Shown one piece after another: positions 16,375 to 24,349 of a DNA stretch of 51,727 bases; position 1 is the first letter of the stretch; every line of letters starts with the position of its first letter. Where the stretch lies: the NCBI GenBank assembly GCA_003150395.1, contig QAMI01000022.1:1-51727 (forward strand), given 5' to 3'. A program made the translations under genes and the position numbers. The notes below the pieces were generated by a model. It was given only the letters and a program-made list of their open reading frames with translations, ran no database searches and was not told where the DNA came from. This DNA is from Candidatus Gastranaerophilales bacterium (GTDB lineage Bacteria > Cyanobacteriota > Vampirovibrionia > Gastranaerophilales > Gastranaerophilaceae).

Positions 16375-16760
16375 ATATTCAGTTATCAATACGGATTGAC
16401 CCGTGTATATTTAATCTATCGCAACAATAATCAAATGTCAATGGTTTTTATAAGTATCTTGAGGATAGGCTGAATTTGACAATTTGATTTCATAATACTC
16501 ATTTTTGTCAATATTTACCCCCATTGTTTTTGTGTCACAATAGTTTTTTTTCTTTTTCTTAAGTAATTTTTTGTAATCTCCTGCCATAGGTTTTATTATA
16601 TTACAAAATCTTAAAATGCAGCTTGCAAAATTTTCTCCTTTATAATACGATTACTATACTTACGTGCGTCGGTGCGTTTTTTGTGTGGAAAAAGATGTTA
16701 AGCGCCGATTAAGGAATTTTAAAAAAAGTACGAAATATAAAATTATAAAGGAAAAAGAAA
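16375..16760 (+). promoter_or_regulatory. rplS upstream region: -10 element and leader hairpin
   Basis: No gene is visible in these 386 nt. TATAAT at 16641-16646 is a strong -10 candidate for rplS, about 115 nt before the start, although I see no convincing -35 at standard spacing. Downstream, TCGGTGC (16669-16675) pairs with GCGCCGA (16702-16708), including one G-T wobble, in the 5' leader. Such a stem ahead of a ribosomal protein gene suggests autoregulation by the protein or attenuation, but I cannot match it to a described L19 leader. Confidence 0.4.
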
Positions 16761-17114
16761 ATGAACCCTATTATCGATGAATTAGAAAAATCTTACATGG
16801 AAAAAGAAGTTCCGGACGTAAACCCCGGCGACACTGTAAAAGTTTTCGTTAGAATTGTTGAAGGCAACAAAGAAAGAATTCAGGCTTTCGAAGGTACTAT
16901 TATTAAAAAACACGGTGAAGGTATTAACAAAACTATTACAGTTAGAAAAGTTTTCCAGGGTGTTGGCGTTGAACGTGTATTCTTGATTCACTCTCCAAGA
17001 ATTGACAAAATTACGCTTCTCAGACGTGGTGATGTTAGACGTTCTAAACTTTATTACCTCAGAGAACGTTCCGGTAAAGCTACTCGTATCAAGGAAAAAA
17101 TTGAAAAAAGATAA
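16761..17114 (+). CDS. rplS: 50S ribosomal protein L19
   Basis: Large-subunit protein at the 30S-50S interface, 117 aa, normal length. Typical sequence: PDVNPGDTVKVFVRIVEGNKERIQAFEG, then TVRKVFQGVGVERVFLIHSPRID and RRGDVRRSKLYYLRERSGKATRIKE. AAAGGAAAAAG precedes the ATG. The last codons overlap the rbgA start by 14 nt, so the gene heads an rplS-rbgA-rnhB operon. A leader hairpin and a TATAAT box lie upstream. Confidence 0.97.
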   Translation: MNPIIDELEKSYMEKEVPDVNPGDTVKVFVRIVEGNKERIQAFEGTIIKKHGEGINKTITVRKVFQGVGVERVFLIHSPRIDKITLLRRGDVRRSKLYYLRERSGKATRIKEKIEKR

Positions 17115-17952
17115 GACTCATATTCACTGGTATCCCGGTCACATAGCAAAGGCTGAAAGAAAGCTTAAAGAGCAATTGTCACTGGTGGATGCCGTGATAG
17201 AAGTACTTGATGCAAGAATTCCGCTTTCGAGCGGGTATGATAATATTGCGGGGCTGTTAAATGACAAGCCCCGTTTAATTTTGTTTAATAAATCAGACTT
17301 GGCAGATAAAGCAAAACTTAAAATTTTTGCAGAAAAAATCGAAAAAGATTCCGGTTATCCGGTTATTTTTTCTGATGCTAAAAATGCTAAAGATTTAAAC
17401 CAGATTGTGAAAAAAGCGGTTGAATTGTCAGAACCCAGAATTCAAACCATTATGAAAAAAGGTCTTCTCCGCCGTCCTGCACGCGTCATGGTTGTCGGCA
17501 TGCCAAATGTTGGAAAATCAAGTATTATAAACAAGCTTACACGTTCATCCAAAACCAAAACCGGAGCAAAAGCCGGTGTAACCCGTCAGCAGCAGTGGGT
17601 TCGAATTAATCCGGAGCTTGAACTTCTTGACACTCCCGGTATTATTCCTATGAAGCAGGAAGACCAGATTAGAGCGAAAAAACTTGCATTTGTAAATTCA
17701 GTTTCAGAAAATGCATATTCAAACGAGATTGTCGCGCATGAACTTTTAGAACTTCTTTCTGAAAAATATCCGGAAACCGTGAAATCATATTACAAGCTTG
17801 AAGGCGATATTAATCTGGAAAATATAGCTTTAGCCCGCAACTGGATTAAAACAGGCGGTGAGCCTGATATGGAAAGAACTGCTATTTATGTTTTGCGTGA
17901 TTTCAGAGAGGGTAAAATCGGGAAATTTGTTCTTGATGATTTGGAGGGATAA
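17101..17952 (+). CDS. rbgA: Ribosome biogenesis GTPase A
   Basis: Circularly permuted GTPase (YlqF/RbgA) required for late 50S assembly. The motif order is G4 (NKSD), then G1 GMPNVGKSS and G3 DTPG, the permutation hallmark. The start HIHWYPGHIAKAERKLKEQL is the family N-terminus. I place the start at TTG 17101, with AAGGA 6 nt upstream. This gives 283 aa, the usual length, and a 14-nt overlap with rplS. An upstream extension to 17002 lies inside rplS and would add unrelated residues. Overlaps rnhB at the stop (TAATG). Placement after an L19 gene fits its role in 50S maturation. Confidence 0.92.
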   Translation: MKKDKTHIHWYPGHIAKAERKLKEQLSLVDAVIEVLDARIPLSSGYDNIAGLLNDKPRLILFNKSDLADKAKLKIFAEKIEKDSGYPVIFSDAKNAKDLNQIVKKAVELSEPRIQTIMKKGLLRRPARVMVVGMPNVGKSSIINKLTRSSKTKTGAKAGVTRQQQWVRINPELELLDTPGIIPMKQEDQIRAKKLAFVNSVSENAYSNEIVAHELLELLSEKYPETVKSYYKLEGDINLENIALARNWIKTGGEPDMERTAIYVLRDFREGKIGKFVLDDLEG

Positions 17953-18650
17953 TGCCTGAATTAACAACCGATTCGCATATAATTAAACTTTTTGCATATG
18001 ATGTTTATTACAAAAACCACATGATAATCGGGACTGATGAAGCCGGACGCGGACCTGCTGCAGGAGGAGTGTTTGCAAGCGCAGTCTGTTTTCACAAACG
18101 CTCACGTGATTTGATAGAAAAACTTTCAATTCTAAACGACAGTAAACAAATTTCAAAGAAAAAACGCGAAATTTTGTATGATATAATTATCGAAAACACG
18201 ATTAATAAGACCGTCTGTGTCGGAGTTGAGGAAATCGAAGAAATAAACATCTTAAATGCATCTTTAAAAGCTATGAGGCTTGCAGTTGAAGATGTTTTGA
18301 GGCGTGCAGCTCTTGCAGAAGCTTTAGAAGGTAATTATCAAAAATTCCTTGTCCTTGTAGACGGAAATAAAAAGATAAAGGATTTTGACATGTGTTCGCA
18401 AAAATGGGTTGTGAAAGGTGATGCTACATCAGCCTCGATTGCTGCAGCAAGTATCTTAGCAAAAGTTACGCGTGACAGATACATGGAAGAAATCGATGCA
18501 GAATTTCCAGAATACGGCTGGGCGAGAAATGCCGGATATTTGACAAAAGAACACATTGCTGCGATTGACAAATACGGCTTAACGAAATATCACAGGCCGT
18601 CATTTTTGCGTAAACATTTTGAAAAGCAAGAGCAGCTGAGTTTATTTTAG
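17952..18650 (+). CDS. rnhB: Ribonuclease HII
   Basis: Removes ribonucleotides and RNA primers from DNA-RNA hybrids. The catalytic core starts at about residue 24 with MIIGTDEAGRGPAAGGV, which supplies the DEDD acidic residues together with LVDGN. It ends with SIAAASILAKVTRDRYM and the family C-terminus YGLTKYHRPSFLRKHF. The protein (232 aa) carries about 23 extra N-terminal residues, but GGAGG 5 nt before ATG 17952 and the stop-start overlap with rbgA support that start. Third gene of the rplS-rbgA-rnhB unit, an arrangement seen in many bacteria. Confidence 0.95.
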   Translation: MPELTTDSHIIKLFAYDVYYKNHMIIGTDEAGRGPAAGGVFASAVCFHKRSRDLIEKLSILNDSKQISKKKREILYDIIIENTINKTVCVGVEEIEEINILNASLKAMRLAVEDVLRRAALAEALEGNYQKFLVLVDGNKKIKDFDMCSQKWVVKGDATSASIAAASILAKVTRDRYMEEIDAEFPEYGWARNAGYLTKEHIAAIDKYGLTKYHRPSFLRKHFEKQEQLSLF

Positions 18651-18651
18651 A

Positions 18652-19428
18652 TTACTTATTTTTCCAGGGGTAATCCTCTCTGATTTCCCAGCCGTCATGT
18701 TGAATTAATGCACCGCAATATCGTCCGGCTACATTTCCTGCTGTTATATTACAGCCTTCCGCTCGATCGTTGAGCATGACTTCACGAGACTTGTTATATC
18801 CTTGAAGCGTAACCTGTGTGCTGTTGTTTTTCAGTTCAAAGAAAAATATGTCGCGTCCTACGAGATTCGGCGCTCTATCAGCATTAATGTCAACTATAAT
18901 GCCTGCAATTTTGATTTCCTCATCTGAGTCCGTATAAACCCAAATCTGCATTCCGTTTGCAATAAAAATCGAACGTCCATAATAAGTGATGTCCTCAAGA
19001 TAAAATCGATATGCTTTGCCGCTAAGGGTGTGTTTTGTGACTTTGGGTATACACCGATTGTAGCATTTGTTTGTTACTTTTAAAAACGGTGCGAGGTATG
19101 TATCAATGAATTCTACGCTTTCTTGCGCATTACCATGAGCTGTTCCAAAATTCCAGGAGTTAATTTCACCATTCACAAGTTCTGATTGTTGAACAGCCTG
19201 GTTTAGAAGACTATAGGCTTCCTTAAGACGCATTGCAGTTTGTTTCTTTTGATAGTTTCCAATTAGTGATGGCAGAGTCATTGCGGCAACAATGCCGATA
19301 ATACCTAATGTCACTAAAACTTCGGCTAAGGTAAACGCGGCTTGATAGTTTTTGCTTCTAAGCATGAATTTTGTATTAAATATGTTATACATATTTAATA
19401 TATTATCATTATATTGGGTATAATGCAA
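18652..19428 (-). CDS. Type IV pilin-like protein with poly-C leader
   Basis: Pilin-like protein with AAFTLAEVLVTLGIIGIVAAMTLPSLI as N-terminal helix (the Phe after AA is mature residue 1) and a soluble domain with paired Cys. The best local start is ATG 19365 (MLRSKNYQ, a normal short leader), but it has no Shine-Dalgarno. Upstream, AAAAAGGAGCT and an ATG at 19528 are well spaced. The frame from that ATG meets a 12-C tract (19491-19502) and stops at 19478-19480, whereas 11 C would join it in frame through to the pilin with a leader of about 70 residues. The coordinate given uses the in-frame TTG 19428. A perfect 12-3-12 palindrome (19374-19400) lies just before ATG 19365. Downstream of the TPR gene on the same strand. 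Confidence 0.75.
   Translation of the reverse strand: MHYTQYNDNILNMYNIFNTKFMLRSKNYQAAFTLAEVLVTLGIIGIVAAMTLPSLIGNYQKKQTAMRLKEAYSLLNQAVQQSELVNGEINSWNFGTAHGNAQESVEFIDTYLAPFLKVTNKCYNRCIPKVTKHTLSGKAYRFYLEDITYYGRSIFIANGMQIWVYTDSDEEIKIAGIIVDINADRAPNLVGRDIFFFELKNNSTQVTLQGYNKSREVMLNDRAEGCNITAGNVAGRYCGALIQHDGWEIREDYPWKNK
19374..19400. promoter_or_regulatory. Perfect 12-3-12 palindrome before pilin start
   Basis: TATTAAATATGT (19374-19385) and ACATATTTAATA (19389-19400) are exact reverse complements around a 3-nt centre. The site is 9 nt upstream of the candidate pilin ATG at 19365. It could be a regulator operator or an mRNA hairpin covering the start region. Confidence 0.5.
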
Positions 19429-19490
19429 TATATATTTATTTTTAAAAATTTTAAAATTATGCCTAAAACTATTGCTATTAGCTGATTTTA

Positions 19491-19502
19491 GGGGGGGGGG
19501 GG
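19491..19502 (-). repeat. Poly-C tract (12 C on coding strand), putative phase-variation tract
   Basis: Twelve G on the plus strand (C on the pilin-coding strand) lie 8 codons after the ATG at 19528 that follows AAAAAGGAGCT. Twelve C leads to a stop at 19478-19480; 11 or 14 C would open the frame into the pilin. The plus-strand flank reads G12-CAGC, the same junction as the tract at 49175-49186. Confidence 0.65.
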
Positions 19503-19548
19503 CAGCTGTAATCTCTATGGTTATTCATTCTTAGCTCCTTTTTGTTTT

Positions 19549-21207
19549 TTATACCTCAAACAGGCTGCGTAAACGCATTTCAATATCTTCTTCGTCCAAA
19601 TCCTGTGTGATTTTGTTTAAATCCAGTGCCATTTGATAGTAGCGCGCAGCATCATTTGTGAATCCCATTTGCTGGCTTGCACGTCCGGCATTAAAATATG
19701 CAAGTGTATAACTCGGGTTAAGCTCAATTGCTTCTTCAAAGTATTCCAAAGCTTCTTCAGCATCCATTAAACCATCCAGATATAATATTCCAAGGTTATT
19801 GTGCGCGAATTCATTTTCAGGATTTAATTCAATTGCTTTATGGTATGAAACAAGGGCTTCTTCAAGAAAATCCTTTTCCCATAGTGCAATTCCGCATTTT
19901 GAGTAGCCTCTGTAATCATCCGGATTAAGTGTTATTGCGTCACAATATGCTTTAATAGCTTTGTCAAGATCGTAATCAGCCATGTAAATATCACCGAGTG
20001 CTAAATATAAATCATAATTGTTCGGGTCAAGGATTATTCCGGCCTGATATGTTGCAACAGCGGCTTCAAAATTTCCAATATGTTCAGCATAGATTGAGCC
20101 CAATGCCTGGCATACAATTGATGTCCATTCTTTGTCAGGATTAATTTCAATTGCTTTTTGATAATGTATAATTGCATCTTCAAACAATTCTGCTTTTGTG
20201 TATGCGTACGCTAATGAATTGTTGTAGAACGGATTGTCGGGATTTTCATCAACAGCAAGTTTGAACGCGCTGATTGAGTTAATCTTATCTTCTTTTTTTA
20301 GATACAGGTGACCAAGTTCATAATAAATTTGAGCTTTTTCTGCTTCAAAAGACAAAAGTTTTTCATAACAGTCGATAGTTTCATCTGTATTTTCCGGAAA
20401 GTAGGTTTGTAAAACTGTAGCTAATTTTATTAAAACTTCACGGTTAAGCGGGTTTGATTCAAGAACTTTTCTATAACAATCAACTGTCATGTCGAGTTCT
20501 TTATTTTTAAGCGCCAAATCACCCATTTTGTCATAGAATATTTCGCAATGATTGGTAGTTGCAGCGGCTTGTTTATAAACATTTTCGGCGGCTGTATTTA
20601 ATTTGAATTTTTCTAAAAACTTCCCGACTGTGTTGTATGTGAATACAGAAAAATCATCAGACATGCTTTTATAAAACATTTTGATAGTCGGTCTGTCCCA
20701 AGCAAGCATTAGGCTTCCGGAAAGAAAATAGTACAAGAAATTCATGTAATCAGCAGCATTACCGTTTTTTGCGTTTATTTTCTGTAAAATTGCCTGTGAT
20801 AATATTAATCTGGGACGCGCTGATTTAAGCTTTCCCATCTTGATAGCTGATTTGAATTCTGCTTCAGCTGATTTGTAATCTTCGGCCATTTTCATGAAAA
20901 AGCCTGCATACATGTGAGCATTCATGTTTTTAGGTGCGAGAGAAACTGCAGTTTTACATTGTTCGATTGCTGTTTCAACACTGATTTGCCCCTGTTCAAA
21001 CATAAGACTTGCCAAACGATAATATGATTCAGGTATTGTCGGATCAAATTTAACCGCATCAATATAGTATTCAATGGCCTGATTTAAGTCATTGTTATTT
21101 TGTCTTATCAAATAGCGTTCGTGGGCGACTCTTGCCTTTTCCAGTGCTATTTTTGCTTTTTCGGCGTTTTCATTAATTATGGGTTGTATCAAAATTTGTT
21201 CTGACAT
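19549..21207 (-). CDS. Tetratricopeptide repeat protein
   Basis: Cytosolic-type protein of 552 aa built mainly from TPR repeats. Consecutive 34-residue units such as AIEYYIDAVKFDPTIPESYYRLA, AIKAYCDAITLNPDDYRGYSKCG and ALEYFEEAIELNPSYTLAYFNAG run through almost its whole length. There is no signal peptide and no enzymatic domain. TPR solenoids scaffold protein complexes, and the partner here is unknown. I start it at ATG 21207, with GGAG 6 nt upstream. An ATG four codons earlier overlaps that ribosome-binding site. It is upstream of the poly-C pilin gene on the same strand, so a pilus-related role is conceivable but unproven. Confidence 0.88.
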   Translation of the reverse strand: MSEQILIQPIINENAEKAKIALEKARVAHERYLIRQNNNDLNQAIEYYIDAVKFDPTIPESYYRLASLMFEQGQISVETAIEQCKTAVSLAPKNMNAHMYAGFFMKMAEDYKSAEAEFKSAIKMGKLKSARPRLILSQAILQKINAKNGNAADYMNFLYYFLSGSLMLAWDRPTIKMFYKSMSDDFSVFTYNTVGKFLEKFKLNTAAENVYKQAAATTNHCEIFYDKMGDLALKNKELDMTVDCYRKVLESNPLNREVLIKLATVLQTYFPENTDETIDCYEKLLSFEAEKAQIYYELGHLYLKKEDKINSISAFKLAVDENPDNPFYNNSLAYAYTKAELFEDAIIHYQKAIEINPDKEWTSIVCQALGSIYAEHIGNFEAAVATYQAGIILDPNNYDLYLALGDIYMADYDLDKAIKAYCDAITLNPDDYRGYSKCGIALWEKDFLEEALVSYHKAIELNPENEFAHNNLGILYLDGLMDAEEALEYFEEAIELNPSYTLAYFNAGRASQQMGFTNDAARYYQMALDLNKITQDLDEEDIEMRLRSLFEV

Positions 21208-21404
21208 TACGAGCTCCATATAAGATGTATAAAAATTTTATCGTCTTTACTATATTAAACTTTATCCAATTATTTAAAAATCGTATAAATGTACCAGATG
21301 AAAGAATAATTTATACTAAAGTTGGAAAATTGAAGTGAATGGATTTAACCTATTAACTTTCAAATCACTTCCCACTTAAAATGTCTTTGTATTATAATAA
21401 AACT

Positions 21405-23297
21405 ATGAATTACCTCAAAAACACTTATGATTGTATAGTTGTCGGAGCAGGCCACGCAGGCTGCGAAGCCGCTATTTCTGCTGCTCGTTTGGGAGCTAAA
21501 GTTTTGCTTTGCACGCTTAATATAGACAATATCGCCTTGATGCCCTGTAATCCTGCAATAGGCGGCCCTGCAAAATCGACAATAGTTCGTGAAATTGATG
21601 CGCTTGGCGGGGTAATGGGCGAGGCTGCTGATGCAACTTATATTCAAATGAGAATGTTGAATTCTTCGAAAGGCCCGGCAGTACGGGCACTTCGTGCGCA
21701 ATCAGATAAACGGCAGTATATGGATTACATGCGAAATGTAATCGAAAACAATGAAAATATATATCTCCGTCAGGCGTGTATTACGGATTTAATCGCTGAA
21801 AACGGTGTTATTACAGGTGCAGTTGATGAATTTGGCATTGAATATAAGGCACGCACGGTAATTCTTACAACTGGAACTTCTCTTTGCGGAAGAATTTTTG
21901 TCGGCTTAAAATCATACAGCGCCGGACGGCTTGGAGAAATGGCTGCAATCGGGCTTTCTGATTCATTGAGAAAATTAGGAATAAATATTAAAAAACTTAA
22001 AACCGGAACTCCGCCGCGTGTTGACAAGCGGACAATTGACTATACAAAAATGCAAATTCAGCCTCCGGATGAGGAATTGTACTTTTATTCATTTAAACCT
22101 AACCGTCCTGTGAGGCTACAGGTTCCATGCTATTTGACCAGAACAACAGAGGAAACTCACAAAATTATTCGCAACAATCTGGACAAATCCCCGATGTTTC
22201 AAGGTTTGATTGAAGGTGTCGGCCCCCGTTACTGTCCTTCTATTGAAGATAAAGTTGTGCGTTTTAGTCAAAATCCTTCGCATCATATTTTTGTTGAACC
22301 TGAAGGGTTGGGAACATATGAAGTTTATATTCAAGGTTTTTCAAGCAGTCTGCCAGCGGATGTTCAGGTAAAAATGCTGCATACATTACCGGGACTTGAA
22401 AAGGCACATGTGATAAAGCCTGCTTATGCAGTTGAATATGATTATGTTCCGGCTGTGCAGACAATGCATTCTTTGATGTCAAAAAATGTTCAAGGGCTTT
22501 TCTTTGCCGGACAAATTAATGGCACAAGCGGTTATGAAGAGGCTGCAGGGCAGGGTTTAATCGCCGGGATTAATGCTGTAAACTATTTAAACAATTCAGA
22601 AATGCTAGAACTGTCAAGAAGTTCATCTTATATCGGAACTTTGATTGATGATTTGGTTACAAAAGATATTCAGGATCCTTACAGAATGCTTACATCGCGT
22701 TCCGAATACAGGCTTTTGCTTCGTCAGGACAATGCGGATGCACGTCTTACTGAAGTTGGACATAAAATTGGTTTGATTGATGATGTTCAGTTTAAAGTAT
22801 TCACTGAAAAACAGCAGAATATCGAAAAAGAAATGTCACGGCTTCTTGAACATAAGATTTCCGCAACCGATAAGGTTAATGAAATTCTTGCAAAATACGG
22901 TGAAAACATGGAACGCGGCATGAAAGCGGCAGAGCTTTTGAAGCGTCCGAATATTACTTATAAAATTTTGCAGGAAATTGATGAAACAACTGCAAATCTT
23001 AACGTTGCACGCGATATATATGAGCAGGTCGAAGTTTTAATCAAATACGAAGGCTACTTAAAACGTCAGGCTTATCAGGTAGAACAGGCAGGCAAGCTTG
23101 ATAAATTTAAAATACCTGACGATATAGATTATGATAAAATCGATCATATTTCATCAGAAACAAAAGATAAATTGAAGAAAATCCGTCCGAAAACTCTGGC
23201 TCAGGCCTCACGTATAGGCGGGGTGAAACCTGCAGATATATCAATTCTTATGGTGCTGTTGGAACGTCATGCAGTTGCTCGGAAGGTGCTTGGGTAA
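21405..23297 (+). CDS. mnmG: tRNA uridine 5-carboxymethylaminomethyl modification enzyme MnmG
   Basis: FAD enzyme that with MnmE modifies U34 of several tRNAs. It starts YDCIVVGAGHAGCEAAISAARLG (dinucleotide-binding motif) and continues CNPAIGGPAKSTIVREIDALGG, TGTSLCGRIFVGL, GTPPRVD and FAGQINGTSGYEEAAGQGL, all diagnostic of GidA/MnmG. With the start at ATG 21405 it is 630 aa, the usual size. An ATG at 21381 would add 8 residues. Neither has a Shine-Dalgarno, but TATAAT at 21393-21398 ends 6 nt before 21405, which fits a leaderless message. MnmE is not in this window. Confidence 0.96.
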   Translation: MNYLKNTYDCIVVGAGHAGCEAAISAARLGAKVLLCTLNIDNIALMPCNPAIGGPAKSTIVREIDALGGVMGEAADATYIQMRMLNSSKGPAVRALRAQSDKRQYMDYMRNVIENNENIYLRQACITDLIAENGVITGAVDEFGIEYKARTVILTTGTSLCGRIFVGLKSYSAGRLGEMAAIGLSDSLRKLGINIKKLKTGTPPRVDKRTIDYTKMQIQPPDEELYFYSFKPNRPVRLQVPCYLTRTTEETHKIIRNNLDKSPMFQGLIEGVGPRYCPSIEDKVVRFSQNPSHHIFVEPEGLGTYEVYIQGFSSSLPADVQVKMLHTLPGLEKAHVIKPAYAVEYDYVPAVQTMHSLMSKNVQGLFFAGQINGTSGYEEAAGQGLIAGINAVNYLNNSEMLELSRSSSYIGTLIDDLVTKDIQDPYRMLTSRSEYRLLLRQDNADARLTEVGHKIGLIDDVQFKVFTEKQQNIEKEMSRLLEHKISATDKVNEILAKYGENMERGMKAAELLKRPNITYKILQEIDETTANLNVARDIYEQVEVLIKYEGYLKRQAYQVEQAGKLDKFKIPDDIDYDKIDHISSETKDKLKKIRPKTLAQASRIGGVKPADISILMVLLERHAVARKVLG

Positions 23298-23483
23298 TTT
23301 GATTCTTAGCCTTAATATTAGTAATTTTGTTTTTTATAATTTTCCCTGTATAATTTAGAATTTCACCAAGATACGCGCATATAATTACAGACAAGAATGT
23401 GTACAAATACTTATATTTTTCCATTATGTCTAATTATTTTGAAGATTATATAAATATCTTTAACTAAAATATTAAGCTGTTGT

Positions 23484-23822
23484 TCAAAAAGTTGGTGGAT
23501 AAACTTCGTAGTTTTTTCCAAGTTTTTTAAATTCAATATTGTTATTGGATAAAATTCTTTCAACCGTCTGGTCTTTCAAATCGTTTACTTTTATTCTGAA
23601 TTTACCGGTGACGTATTTGCGGCGGATATCATAAAAGGTATTTCTGGCGTCAAGCAGCCAAAAATTGTTCATCAGCATTCCAAGTGTAAAAATTTGCTGG
23701 CGTGAACTGATTGTATCGCCGTTAATTTCATATTGGCTTTTAAATGCGGGCTGACTGCGTTTTTGTGAAACTGAGCCAGGGCGGTTGTATTTTATATTTG
23801 CGTAAGAAGGATTAATTTTCAT
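23484..23822 (-). CDS. Small hypothetical protein with N-terminal AFK motif
   Basis: Unrecognised 112-aa protein. The N-terminal third is basic, polar and probably disordered, and ends in SQPAFKSQY (residues 23-31), the F-[QKR] motif shared with other unknown proteins in this window. The remainder looks like a compact alpha/beta fold (LKDQTVERILSNNNIEFKKLGKNYEVYPPTF), resembling a small winged or RNA-binding domain without a clear match. It is isolated, convergent with mnmG and separated from it by about 185 nt with no visible feature. Confidence 0.6.
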   Translation of the reverse strand: MKINPSYANIKYNRPGSVSQKRSQPAFKSQYEINGDTISSRQQIFTLGMLMNNFWLLDARNTFYDIRRKYVTGKFRIKVNDLKDQTVERILSNNNIEFKKLGKNYEVYPPTF

Positions 23823-24023
23823 AGTTCTATTTTACCTAACCAGTATTTTAAAAACAAACCCGCAAAATATTTACTAAAATAGTCTAATTTTTTATAAATA
23901 TTTACAATCCTTAAAATTTTATTGGTTTTTAATAGCTCAAAAGCCTAATTTACAAAATATTCAATACTAAGTTTTTTGATTATTCAAGGGAATACAGGAT
24001 TTACAAAAAGGAAAACCCAAAAA

Positions 24024-24083
24024 TCCCGAAGATGGATTTCAGCTCAGCGTCAGGCGAGCATCACGAGCCTAGACGATGAGGGT
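24024..24083 (-). pseudogene. tRNA-Gln relic
   Basis: The 20 nt at 24019-24038 are identical to 24192-24211, the 3' end of tRNA-Gln plus its T-rich trailer. CTAGACGAT at 24069-24077 matches the tRNA 5'/D-arm region at 24252-24260. The middle has lost the anticodon and T-arm sequence, so it cannot fold as a tRNA. It looks like a decayed tandem copy. Confidence 0.6.
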
Positions 24084-24098
24084 GCTCTTTAGAGTAAA

Positions 24099-24138
24099 AC
24101 CACGAGAAATTTGAGCAACACGAAAATTTCTCAGTGGT
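24099..24138. other. Strong hairpin between tRNA-Gln and its relic
   Basis: ACCAC plus GAGAAATTT (24099-24112) pair with AAATTTCTC plus GTGGT (24124-24138), a 14-bp stem with one unpaired base. The adjoining GTGGTTCGAA (24134-24143) is the exact inverse of the tRNA-Gln T arm at 24210-24219. There is no U tract on the expected strand, so it is not a standard terminator. Confidence 0.5.
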
Positions 24139-24195
24139 TCGAAGACACTTCAGGATTTCAAAATTTTTCAAATGAAAAAAATAAGCAATAAAAAA

Positions 24196-24266
24196 ATCCC
24201 GAAGATGGATTCGAACCACCGTTAGAAGAGCCAGAATCTTCTGTCCTGCCACTAGACGATTCGGGA
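24196..24266 (-). tRNA. tRNA-Gln (CUG)
   Basis: On the minus strand the acceptor TCCCGAA pairs with TTCGGGA, giving the weak U1-A72 pair typical of tRNA-Gln. The anticodon stem is GAAGA/TCTTC, the loop TTCTGGC gives CUG, and the T arm is GGTGGTTCGAATCCATC. CCA is not encoded. The discriminator is U, which is unusual. Confidence 0.85.
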
Positions 24267-24349
24267 TTAGTAACTCTCTTATTATAAATAAAAAATAAAA
24301 TTGTGCAAGTGGAAATTCAAAAAATATTTTTTTGTGATAAACTTTTTGT

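Noticed and set aside
24019..24211. attL/attR of an integrated mobile element
   Set aside because: The 20-nt exact repeat at a tRNA 3' end fits, but only about 150 nt lie between the copies and there is no integrase or cargo, so I report it as a relic only.
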